Source: Tannerella sp. | GTDB lineage: Bacteria > Bacteroidota > Bacteroidia > Bacteroidales > Tannerellaceae | NCBI GenBank assembly: GCA_031271245.1 | Contig: JAISWC010000186.1 | Coordinates: 1 to 5,802 of the forward strand | Reading direction: 5' to 3' | Length of the DNA: 5,802 bases | Shown here: positions 1 through 5,498 of the stretch, piece by piece | How positions within the stretch are numbered: position 1 is the stretch's first letter | Layout: each line of letters opens with the position of its first letter | The notes under the pieces: generated by a model | Told to the model about the DNA's origin: nothing | Database searches by the model: none | The model's input: the letters and a program-made list of their open reading frames with translations, nothing else | Position numbers and translations under genes: made by a program

Positions 1-456
1 GCGGACGCGGGCGAAACAAAACTGACGTTTTCGGGCATGGAGACGTTCGGGCACGACGTCTACCTGATCGACCACGAACGGAACCTCGAAGTGAACTTGC
101 AGCAGACGCCGGAATACACCTTCACGGCGGTCCGTCCGCCGGGCGCGCCGGGCACGGGGCTGTTCGAACTGAACGACCGCTTTGTGTTGCGGATGGAGTA
201 CACCGGTCGCGGACTGGTCGCGGCCCCGGTTCCCGACGCGCCGGCGATCCACTGCTATGGCCTCAGCGGACACATCCGTGTCCGTGCCGTGCAGGGCACG
301 ATACACCGCCTGGAAGTGTACGGCGTGACCGGAGCGCTGCTGTACGCCGCCGACGACGGCGCAGCGGAATACCGTATACCGGCGCCGGCAGGGGTTTACC
401 TCGTGAAAGTCATGGCCGGCGGGGAGGTAACTGTGAAAAAAGTCAGTGTGAAATGA
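1..456 (+). CDS. C-terminal part of a secreted protein with a type IX secretion (Por) sorting domain, 5'-truncated
   Basis: The frame is open from base 1, giving 151 residues before a TGA stop, so the ATG at 37 is probably internal and the gene begins outside the window. Residues about 19-63 (DVYLIDHERN, then YTFTA, then NDRFVLRM) resemble the beta-sandwich segment that often precedes the sorting domain in large Bacteroidetes surface proteins. Residues about 83-151 look like a T9SS type A C-terminal domain: a strand with VYGVTGALLY (106-115), then PAGVYLVKV (129-137), and a lysine-rich end KKVSVK. In this family the domain directs export across the outer membrane and is removed or used for surface anchoring. 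The catalytic or binding part of the protein is not visible, so its function cannot be named. An intrinsic terminator lies 90 bp downstream. The cargo class is fairly sure from the motifs; it was not confirmed by a profile search. Confidence 0.8.
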   Translation, partial: ADAGETKLTFSGMETFGHDVYLIDHERNLEVNLQQTPEYTFTAVRPPGAPGTGLFELNDRFVLRMEYTGRGLVAAPVPDAPAIHCYGLSGHIRVRAVQGTIHRLEVYGVTGALLYAADDGAAEYRIPAPAGVYLVKVMAGGEVTVKKVSVK

Positions 457-464
457 CTCTGTCC

Positions 465-483
465 GTAAAAACGTTGTTTTTAC
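465..483 (+). other. Short A/T-rich hairpin just after the stop codon
   Basis: GTAAAAAC (465-472) and GTTTTTAC (476-483) are exact inverted repeats around a 3-nt loop, starting 8 bp after the stop of the secreted-protein gene. The stem is weak and no T-run follows, so it is unlikely to terminate alone. It may protect the 3' end of the mRNA or be chance in AT-rich DNA. Confidence 0.35.
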
Positions 484-546
484 ATTATAGCTAAGAACCG
501 TTAGCTAAGTTATTTAATACTGTTAGGAAAGCCATTCCGGTATTTC

Positions 547-584
547 GGCAGTCCTGGAAGCAATTTCCAGGACTGCCTTTTTTT
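547..584 (+). terminator. Strong Rho-independent terminator of the secreted-protein gene
   Basis: GGCAGTCCTGGAA (547-559) pairs perfectly with TTCCAGGACTGCC (565-577) across the 5-nt loop GCAAT, and seven T residues follow at once (578-584). A 13-bp perfect GC-containing stem plus a T tract is the standard intrinsic terminator layout. No matching A tract precedes the stem, so it should work for + strand transcription only. It separates the T9SS cargo gene from the operon that starts at 773. Confidence 0.93.
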
Positions 585-714
585 GAGAATTGAGAAGACA
601 TAGAGGGACATAGAGAAAATATCCGACTGCCGGCTCCTGTCGACCATGTATAAAACCATGCCGCACGCAGTATAAATACACACATTAGTGTACACTCTTC
701 GGAAATCGCGACCA
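585..714. other. Gene-free leader region with a decamer direct repeat and a 10-bp palindrome
   Basis: No credible coding frame is seen between the terminator and the promoter. Two copies of GACATAGAG lie at 597-605 and 607-615 with a 10-bp period. A perfect palindrome AGTGTACACT occupies 687-696, about 19 bp upstream of the -33 box of the promoter at 715. Its position would suit an operator, but a single 10-bp palindrome is weak evidence. Nothing else was recognised here. Confidence 0.4.
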
Positions 715-746
715 TTTGAATGGCACCCAAATTATCGCTACCTTTG
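715..746 (+). promoter_or_regulatory. Bacteroidetes-type promoter for the nitroreductase-led operon
   Basis: TTTG at 715-718 and TACCTTTG at 739-746 are separated by 20 bp. They match the known Bacteroides primary-sigma pattern (-33 TTTG, -7 TAnnTTTG) exactly at every fixed base. Transcription would begin around 751-753, leaving a leader of about 20 nt before the ATG at 773. The site sits inside the 5' end of a longer open frame starting with TTG at 716, which argues against that upstream start. The call rests on consensus matching only. Confidence 0.7.
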
Positions 747-772
747 CCGTCTCTGGATTAAAAATACAGCGA

Positions 773-1300
773 ATGGAAAATTTTACATCATTGATTACCA
801 GCCGGCGCAGTACACGCAGATTCACCGGTGAGCCGCTGTCGCCGGAACAGGCGGAGCACATTTTGAAAGCCGCGCTAATGGCGCCGTCTTCCAAAGGCGC
901 CTGTTCGTGGCAGTTTGTGGCGGTGGAAGATAAAAACATGCTGAAACAGTTGGCCGGATGCAAACAGGCCGGCGCAGCGTTCATCGAACACTGTGCCGTC
1001 GCCGTCGCGGTCGCGGGTGACACAGCCGAAACCGACGTATGGATTGAAGATGCCGCCGTGGCATCCATCTACATGCAGTTGCAGGCCGAAGACCTCGGGC
1101 TGGGAAGTTGCTGGTGTCAGGTCCGGAACCGTTCGACCGGCGACGGTGCGGATGCCGAACAGTATGTCCGCGACCTGCTGGGAATCCCCGCCCGTTTCGG
1201 CATCCTGTCCATCATCGGAATCGGACACAAAGACCGGGTACGCAAGCCCGTTGACGAAACGCAACTGCCGTGGGAAAAAGTGCATACGGGCAGCTGGTAA
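773..1300 (+). CDS. Nitroreductase family protein (FMN-dependent oxidoreductase)
   Basis: This 175-residue protein has the compact nitroreductase fold pattern. RRSTRRF (11-17) is the N-terminal FMN-phosphate motif, APSSKGACSWQF (37-48) the second flavin-contact region, and WIEDAAVASIYMQLQ then DLGLGSCW (90-114) the central helix and loop. GIGHK (149-153) matches the usual C-terminal G-x-G-x-K segment. Such enzymes are typically cytoplasmic homodimers that use NAD(P)H to reduce nitro compounds, quinones or flavins; the physiological substrate here is unknown. The length of about 175 is at the short end of the family. I chose ATG 773 because the promoter at 715-746 overlaps the alternative TTG 716, and because family members start just before the RRS motif. 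It is first in a five-gene run, 14 bp before the next gene. Confidence 0.9.
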   Translation: MENFTSLITSRRSTRRFTGEPLSPEQAEHILKAALMAPSSKGACSWQFVAVEDKNMLKQLAGCKQAGAAFIEHCAVAVAVAGDTAETDVWIEDAAVASIYMQLQAEDLGLGSCWCQVRNRSTGDGADAEQYVRDLLGIPARFGILSIIGIGHKDRVRKPVDETQLPWEKVHTGSW

Positions 1301-1314
1301 TGTAAAAAAGGCGT

Positions 1315-2106
1315 ATGAATCGGGATATGAAAATCGTCTTTATCGGTTCGGGAAATGTCGCTACGCACCTGTCTGCCGCGATGCAAAAGGCCGGATACAC
1401 GGTCGGACAGGTATACAGCCGGAACGAAACCCATGCGCGGACGCTGGCCGGGCGGCTGCACTGCGACTGGACGGCAAAGACGGGCGAAATCATTTCCACC
1501 GCAGACCTGTACGTGTTTGCCGTAAAGGACGGCGCACTGCCGGAACTCCTTGCGCAAACGCCCGTCAACAACGGCCTCTGGATTCATACGGCAGGCAGCG
1601 TGCCGATGGATGTTTTCAAGGGCTACGCTGCACATTACGGCGTGCTCTATCCCCTGCAAACCTTTTCCAAAAACCGCGATACGGACTTCCGGCGCGTCCC
1701 CTGTCTGATTGAAGCGCTTTTGCCGGAAGACGAAACGCGACTGCACGAAATCGCTGCCCGGCTGTCGGACCATGTGCAAACGCTTTCATCCGAAAAACGG
1801 AAATTCGTACACCTGGCAGCCGTGTTCGCCTGCAATTTCAGTAACCACATGTATGCGCTGGCCGGAAAACTTGTCCGGGAACAGGGGCTTTCGACCGACA
1901 TACTGCTGCCGCTGATCGACGAAACGGCCGCAAAGATTCACGCCCTGTCGCCCTCCGACGCACAAACCGGCCCGGCCGTCCGCGGCGACCGGCAAATCCT
2001 CGACCGCCACCTCGCCCTGCTGTCCGACCCGGCGATGCGGGAGATTTATCAACTAATCAGCAATCACATTTATAAAACAACGAAGTATGAGCAGCATTCC
2101 TTATGA
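1315..2106 (+). CDS. Rossmann-like / DUF2520 domain protein, putative NAD(P)-binding oxidoreductase
   Basis: The 263-residue product opens with a beta strand and the dinucleotide-binding motif GSGNVA (11-16). VYSR (33-36) at the end of the second strand, with its basic residue, suggests NADP(H). HTAGSVP (91-97) and LYPLQTFS (111-118) fit the Rossmann half of F420-dependent NADP oxidoreductase-like proteins. The helical C-terminal half contains HLAAVFACNFSNHMYALA (166-183) and TGPAVRGD (218-225), hallmarks of DUF2520, whose fold resembles the C-terminal domain of pyrroline-5-carboxylate reductase and ketopantoate reductase. The reaction is not known. An alternative start is ATG 1327 (MKIVFIG), which trims four residues; the upstream base context does not settle it. 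The 3' end overlaps kdsC by 20 bp, implying coupled translation. Confidence 0.88.
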   Translation: MNRDMKIVFIGSGNVATHLSAAMQKAGYTVGQVYSRNETHARTLAGRLHCDWTAKTGEIISTADLYVFAVKDGALPELLAQTPVNNGLWIHTAGSVPMDVFKGYAAHYGVLYPLQTFSKNRDTDFRRVPCLIEALLPEDETRLHEIAARLSDHVQTLSSEKRKFVHLAAVFACNFSNHMYALAGKLVREQGLSTDILLPLIDETAAKIHALSPSDAQTGPAVRGDRQILDRHLALLSDPAMREIYQLISNHIYKTTKYEQHSL

Positions 2107-2608
2107 TTTACGCAAAATCCGCGCTTTCCTGTTTGACGTGGACGGCGTTTTGTCTTCGGACTACATCCCGCTGGCGGCAAACGGAGACCCGCTGCGAACG
2201 GCCAATATCAAAGACGGCTACGCAATGCAGCTGGCCGTCAAGTGCGGTTATCAGGTGGGGATTATCACCGGCGCATACACGGAGAACCTCCGTACGCGCT
2301 ATGCCGGTCTGGGCGTTCAGCACATCTACCTGCGCAGCGCGGTAAAACTGTCCGACTACGAAGATTTCATCCGGAAAACGGGACTGAAGGACGAAGAAAT
2401 TGCCTACGCAGGCGACGATATTCCCGACTACGACGTGATGCTGCGGGCAGGTCTGGCGGTAGCGCCGGCTTCGGCAGCACCCGAAATCAAAGCCATTGCC
2501 GGTTATGTTTCGTCCAAAAACGGCGGCGAAGGAATTGCCCGCGAAATCATCGAACAAACCCTGAAAACTCAGGGACATTGGATGAAAGACGAAGCCTTCG
2601 GATGGTGA
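2087..2608 (+). CDS. kdsC: KdsC-type HAD phosphatase (3-deoxy-D-manno-octulosonate 8-phosphate phosphatase)
   Basis: The 173-residue protein is the usual KdsC length and lacks a cap domain. HAD motif I is FDVDGVL, with nucleophile D17 and general acid D19. Motif II lies in IITGAYTENLRTR (59-71), motif III is K87, and motif IV is GDDIPD (109-114). A C-terminal GGEGIARE segment matches the KdsC tail that reaches into the neighbouring subunit of the tetramer. KdsC removes phosphate from KDO 8-phosphate before CMP-KDO formation, a cytoplasmic step in lipid A-core synthesis. Related KDN 9-phosphate phosphatases are close in sequence, so the exact sugar is inferred. The start at 2087 overlaps the preceding gene by 20 bp, and MSSIPYDLRKI agrees with typical Bacteroidales N termini. 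Confidence 0.9.
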   Translation: MSSIPYDLRKIRAFLFDVDGVLSSDYIPLAANGDPLRTANIKDGYAMQLAVKCGYQVGIITGAYTENLRTRYAGLGVQHIYLRSAVKLSDYEDFIRKTGLKDEEIAYAGDDIPDYDVMLRAGLAVAPASAAPEIKAIAGYVSSKNGGEGIAREIIEQTLKTQGHWMKDEAFGW

Positions 2609-2609
2609 A

Positions 2610-2633
2610 AGGATTCAATGATTCAACCATTCA
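2610..2633. repeat. Three tandem octamers between kdsC and maf
   Basis: Three 8-bp units AGGATTCA, ATGATTCA and ACCATTCA follow one another directly, all fitting the pattern A-N-S-ATTCA. They fill most of the 32-bp gap between the kdsC stop and the chosen maf start. The tract lies in the reading frame of an in-frame upstream ATG (2602). It may be a replication-slippage product or an AT-rich translation-initiation spacer; no function is shown. Confidence 0.55.
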
Positions 2634-2640
2634 AAGACTT

Positions 2641-3231
2641 ATGGCACTCGAAGATATAACCCGTCACATCATACTGGCCTCCCGTTCGCCGCGCCGCAGG
2701 GAGTTGCTGGGCGGACTGGGTCTCGATTTTGAGGTGCGCGTGATTCCCGGCATCGACGAATCGTATCCCGACGGACTGCCGCCCGCAGAAATCCCACGCT
2801 TCATCGCCCGGAAAAAAGCGGACGCCTACCGACCGGACATGAAAGAAAACGAGTTGGTTATCACGGCTGACACGGTCGTCATCCTGGATAACGAAGTGCT
2901 CGAAAAACCCCGCGACCGCGACGATGCCATTTGTATGCTACACCGGCTGGCCGGTCGCACGCACGAAGTCGTCACGGGCGTTGTCCTCACCGTCCGGAAC
3001 CGGCAGTCTGTCTTTTCCGTCACTTCGGAAGTCGACTTCGCAACCTTGACGGATGAAGAAATCCGCTACTACGTCGATACGTTTCAGCCCTACGACAAAG
3101 CCGGCGCATACGGCATTCAGGAATGGATCGGCTACATCGGCGTGCAGGCTATCCGCGGCTCGTTCTACAACGTGATGGGACTGCCCGTACAGCGGCTGTA
3201 TCAGGAACTGAAAAAATTTGCTGAAATATGA
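2641..3231 (+). CDS. maf: Maf family nucleotide pyrophosphatase (YhdE-like, probably dTTP/UTP)
   Basis: The product has 196 residues, normal for Maf. The N-terminal ASRSPRRREL (13-22) is the Maf signature. ITADTVV (74-80) contains the expected catalytic aspartate D77. KPRDRDDA (89-96), HEVVTGV (108-114) and PYDKAGAYGIQ (150-160) complete the family pattern. Maf proteins hydrolyse the alpha-beta bond of nucleoside triphosphates, acting on canonical pyrimidine or modified nucleotides, and have been tied to septum inhibition in Bacillus. The YhdE-like subgroup assignment rests on the C-terminal region around IRGSFYNVMGLP and is moderate. I chose ATG 2641 for family length; ATG 2602 would add 13 residues partly encoded by the octamer repeat. 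The last 4 bp overlap the next gene (ATGA), which suggests translational coupling. Confidence 0.93.
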   Translation: MALEDITRHIILASRSPRRRELLGGLGLDFEVRVIPGIDESYPDGLPPAEIPRFIARKKADAYRPDMKENELVITADTVVILDNEVLEKPRDRDDAICMLHRLAGRTHEVVTGVVLTVRNRQSVFSVTSEVDFATLTDEEIRYYVDTFQPYDKAGAYGIQEWIGYIGVQAIRGSFYNVMGLPVQRLYQELKKFAEI

Positions 3232-4265
3232 AATCAATGCAATTAACGGGTTTGCGCCGGATGGAGCTGTTCGACGTCCCCCGACCGGACATCCGGGAAG
3301 ATACGGATGTCGTGATCCGGATGCAGGCGGTTGGCGTCTGCGGTTCGGATGTACACTATTACGCGACGGGCAAGATCGGTTCGCAGGTAGTTCAATATCC
3401 GTTCCCGGTCGGTCACGAGGGCGCCGGGTATGTAGCGAACGTCGGCGCCGGCGTTCATTCGTTGCGGGTGGGCGACCGCGTGGCCATTGAGCCGGCAATG
3501 CCGTGCGGCGCATGCGACCAGTGTCTGGCCGGCCGGCCGCATACCTGCCGCAGGCTCCGTTTCCTCGGCTGTCCCGGGCAGGCCGGCGGCTGTCTGTCGG
3601 AATATATTGTCATGCCACAAGGCAGTTGCATTCCCATCCCCGAGGCCATGAGTTTCGAACAGGCTGCCATTTCCGAACCGCTGGCCATCGGACTTTACGC
3701 CGCACAACTGGCCGGCGCAATGCAGGACAAACACGTCGCCATCCTGGGTTCCGGTCCCATCGGGCTAAGCGTGCTGGCGGCTGCCCGGCTGGCCGGCGCG
3801 GCAACCGTGCACGTGACCGACCGGATCGACGAACGCCTGGCCATCGCCCGTCACAGCGGAGCAACGGCTACGTACAACGTCGCGCGTGAAGACGCCGTGG
3901 CCGGCATTGCCGCCGCGGAACCGCTACTGCTTGACCTGGTGTTCGAGTGCTGCGGCCGGCAGGAGGCGCTCGACCAGGCCATCCGGCTGCTCAAACCCGG
4001 TGGCACGCTTCTGATTATCGGGATTCCGGAATTTTCGCGCTTCTCGTTTCCGGTAGATGACCTGCGCCGAAAGGAGATTTGCATCCGGAACGTCCGCCGG
4101 CAAAACGGCTGCGACCGGGAAGCCGTCCGGGTGATTGCCGGTGGCGCCGTCCCGGTTGACCACTGGATTACCCACCGCTTCAAACTGCCCGACACCCAAA
4201 AGGCTTTCGACCTGGTGGCCGGCTATCGGGACGGCGTGATGAAGGCGATGATCGATTTTTCATGA
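3228..4265 (+). CDS. Zinc-dependent medium-chain dehydrogenase, polyol (sorbitol/xylitol) dehydrogenase-like
   Basis: The 345-residue protein is a complete MDR enzyme. Catalytic zinc ligands are C38 (in VGVCGSDVHYY), H63 with E64 (PVGHEGAG) and E150 (ISEPLAIG), the polyol dehydrogenase arrangement. A structural zinc site is intact with C93, C96, C99 and C107. The Rossmann domain carries GSGPIG (174-179), and D198 closes the second strand, favouring NAD+ over NADP+. CGSDVHYY followed by GKIG is typical of sorbitol, xylitol and L-iditol dehydrogenases, so oxidation of a polyol to a ketose is the likeliest reaction, but the substrate is not decided. Its ATG lies in the ATGA overlap with maf, so it is probably translated with it. 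No sugar kinase, isomerase or transporter is nearby, which is unusual for a catabolic polyol gene. Confidence 0.9.
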   Translation: MKSMQLTGLRRMELFDVPRPDIREDTDVVIRMQAVGVCGSDVHYYATGKIGSQVVQYPFPVGHEGAGYVANVGAGVHSLRVGDRVAIEPAMPCGACDQCLAGRPHTCRRLRFLGCPGQAGGCLSEYIVMPQGSCIPIPEAMSFEQAAISEPLAIGLYAAQLAGAMQDKHVAILGSGPIGLSVLAAARLAGAATVHVTDRIDERLAIARHSGATATYNVAREDAVAGIAAAEPLLLDLVFECCGRQEALDQAIRLLKPGGTLLIIGIPEFSRFSFPVDDLRRKEICIRNVRRQNGCDREAVRVIAGGAVPVDHWITHRFKLPDTQKAFDLVAGYRDGVMKAMIDFS

Positions 4266-4290
4266 CCGCAATGCCTGAGTAGCCGGAGAT

Positions 4291-4333
4291 GCCTCGCCTT
4301 CCCTTTCCCTTATTCCTTCCCGGGGAAAGAATA
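4291..4333 (+). other. Pyrimidine-rich tract and hairpin after the operon, possible weak terminator
   Basis: Bases 4291-4320 on the + strand are almost all C and T. They lead into a near-perfect hairpin at 4311-4333: TATTCCTTCC pairs with GGAAAGAATA with one mismatch and a 3-nt loop. No T-run follows directly, so it is not a textbook intrinsic terminator, although a T-rich stretch lies near 4370-4378. It is the only visible candidate for ending the upstream operon before the MITE-like element. Confidence 0.4.
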
Positions 4334-4421
4334 CCCAACAAATTTTCGGGTGTATTTCAAACGGTCGCTTTTTATTTTACCGCAAAGAGGTCTATTTTTC
4401 TCCGGCACCTCAAAAAATGAT

Positions 4422-4583
4422 TTAGGAACTGTCAGGAAATAAACGGTACATTTACGGGTCTGTTTTTCGCAGTACTGCATCTTGAAAATGATTACATACC
4501 CCGGTATGCGCACATTTTCAGTCTTTGTACTGCAAAAACCATCTCCCGTAAATTTGTGCCGTTTATTTCCTGACAGCTCCTTA
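4422..4583. mobile_element. MITE-like palindromic element (4425-4580) with TTA target duplication
   Basis: The left arm 4425-4500 is an imperfect inverted repeat of the right arm 4503-4580 across a 2-nt centre. The outer 25 positions (GGA[A/G]CTGTCAGGAAATAAAC and on) agree at 23. Further matched blocks are ATTTACGGG, GCAGTAC, TGAAAATG and CATACC. TTA occurs directly outside both ends (4422-4424 and 4581-4583), fitting a 3-bp target duplication of the TNA type seen in some IS5-family groups. There is no room for a transposase and no credible reading frame, so it would be non-autonomous, moved by a transposase encoded elsewhere. Transcribed from either side it would fold into a hairpin of about 76 bp. 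A single copy in the window means mobility is inferred. The alternative is a large regulatory or terminating hairpin that was never mobile. Confidence 0.72.
4524..4556 (+). promoter_or_regulatory. Outward promoter-like site in the right arm of the palindromic element
   Basis: TTTG (4524-4527) and TAAATTTG (4549-4556) lie 21 bp apart and match the Bacteroidetes -33/-7 pattern exactly, pointing to folP. The left arm lacks the mirror site because the arms differ by 2 bp at this point (ACATTTACGGG against ACAAATTTACGGG). Predicted transcription would begin near 4562, inside the terminal repeat. Activity is not shown. Confidence 0.45.
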
Positions 4584-4603
4584 GCCGGTTTATGGATATA
4601 ATC

Positions 4604-4629
4604 TTTTCCCGGAAAATTCCGTACATTTG
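4604..4629 (+). promoter_or_regulatory. Probable folP promoter (-7 box) with an adjoining palindrome
   Basis: TACATTTG at 4622-4629 is an exact -7 box and would place the transcription start near 4634-4636, about 20 nt before ATG 4656. No TTTG is found at the expected -33 distance. Just upstream is a 13-bp palindrome TTTTCCCGGAAAA (4604-4616) between the two promoter positions, where a regulator could bind or which may be chance. The site argues against ATG 4641 as the folP start, since that would leave a leader of only a few bases. Confidence 0.5.
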
Positions 4630-4655
4630 CCGGAGTATGTATGACATTTTGGGAA

Positions 4656-5495
4656 ATGAATATCAAATCGTTGAATATAAAAGGGCGGTTGTGGACGCTG
4701 GATGAGCCGTTTGTGGCGGGGATTCTGAACGTGACGCCGGACTCCTTCTACGAAGACAGCCGGATGCAAACCGAGTCGGCCATCCGTCGGCGGATAGAAA
4801 CCATTCTGACGGAAGGCGGGCGGATGATTGACGCGGGCGGTTATTCGTCCCGGCCGGATGCGGCGGACGTTTCGGCGGCGGAAGAAATGCAGCGTCTGCG
4901 GCCGGCGCTGAAGTTGCTCTGCACGCATTATCCGGATGCCGCCGTATCGGTAGACACGTTCCGGGCGGAGGTCGCGCGATGGGCGGTGGAGGAATACGGC
5001 GTAGCCGTCGTCAACGACATTTCCGGCGGTACGCTCGACGCGCGGATGTTCGAGACGGTGGCGCGGCTGCAGGTGCCTTATGTCCTGATGCACATGCGTG
5101 GCACACCCCAGACCATGCGGCAAATGACGGACTATGCGGACATGATGGAAGAAATCATGCTCTATTTTGCGGAAAAGCTGCGTACGCTCCGGCTGCTGGG
5201 CGTGAACGACGTCATCCTTGACCCCGGTTTCGGATTCGCCAAAACACTGGATCAGAATTACGAACTGATGCGGCGTCTGCGCGAATTTGCCACGTTTGAA
5301 TCGCCGCTGCTGGTCGGTATATCCCGCAAGCGGATGATCTCCGGTCTGCTCGGCGTAACGGCCGGCGAGTGCTTGAACGGGACGACCGTTCTCCACACGT
5401 TCGCCCTGCTCAACGGCGCAGACATCCTGCGGGTACACGACGTCAAAGCCGCCGTCGAAGCCGTCAAAATAACCCGTAAACTGAAAATCGAATAA
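4656..5495 (+). CDS. folP: Dihydropteroate synthase
   Basis: FolP condenses 6-hydroxymethyl-dihydropterin pyrophosphate with p-aminobenzoate to give dihydropteroate, a cytoplasmic step of folate synthesis and the sulfonamide target. From ATG 4656 the protein has 279 residues, the normal length. The TIM-barrel motifs appear in order: GILNVTPDSF (22-31), DAGGYSSRP (59-67; often D-I-G-G-E-S-T-R-P in other phyla), SVDTFR (98-103), NDISGG (120-125), LMHMRGTP (144-151), DPGFGFAKT (189-197), GISRK (221-225) and RVHDV (259-263). No key residue is missing. An upstream ATG at 4641 would add five residues (MTFWE), but the -7 box at 4622-4629 leaves it almost no leader and family N termini resemble MNIKSLNIKGR. 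It stands 75 bp after the MITE-like element and 3 bp before cdaA, so the two are almost surely one transcript. Confidence 0.95.
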   Translation: MNIKSLNIKGRLWTLDEPFVAGILNVTPDSFYEDSRMQTESAIRRRIETILTEGGRMIDAGGYSSRPDAADVSAAEEMQRLRPALKLLCTHYPDAAVSVDTFRAEVARWAVEEYGVAVVNDISGGTLDARMFETVARLQVPYVLMHMRGTPQTMRQMTDYADMMEEIMLYFAEKLRTLRLLGVNDVILDPGFGFAKTLDQNYELMRRLREFATFESPLLVGISRKRMISGLLGVTAGECLNGTTVLHTFALLNGADILRVHDVKAAVEAVKITRKLKIE

Positions 5496-5498
5496 ATT

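Noticed and set aside
488..509. Direct repeat TAGCTAAG (488-495 and 502-509)
   Set aside because: Only 8 bp, two copies, in AT-rich DNA between a gene and its terminator; no structure supports an attachment or binding site.
519..530. ACTGTTAGGAAA resembles the element end ACTGTCAGGAAA (11 of 12)
   Set aside because: There is no inverted partner, no duplication and no wider match, so a chance match or at best an unprovable relic.
716..772. Extended nitroreductase start at TTG 716
   Set aside because: The extension overlaps an exact TTTG-N20-TAccTTTG promoter, and the family N terminus fits ATG 773.
993..1712. 239-codon + strand open frame across the nitroreductase and DUF2520 genes
   Set aside because: It is a +1-type shadow of two well-supported genes, with an Arg/Pro/Ser-rich composition and no domain.
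2242..2640. Upstream extension of the maf frame into kdsC
   Set aside because: This part is the shadow frame of kdsC. Maf homology starts only just after 2641.
4266..4655. Riboswitch or small RNA gene upstream of folP
   Set aside because: The structure present is explained by the palindromic element and short hairpins. No known riboswitch core was recognised.
4310..4666. 118-codon open frame on the - strand through the palindromic element
   Set aside because: It runs across the hairpin, the inverted repeat and the folP promoter. Its product has no recognisable motif, and the openness is explained by chance in AT-rich non-coding DNA.
4590..5438. Long open frame on the - strand opposite folP
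   Set aside because: It lies fully antisense to a folP with every family motif, its protein is rich in R, H, P and Q as expected of a GC-rich shadow frame, and it shows no recognisable domain.
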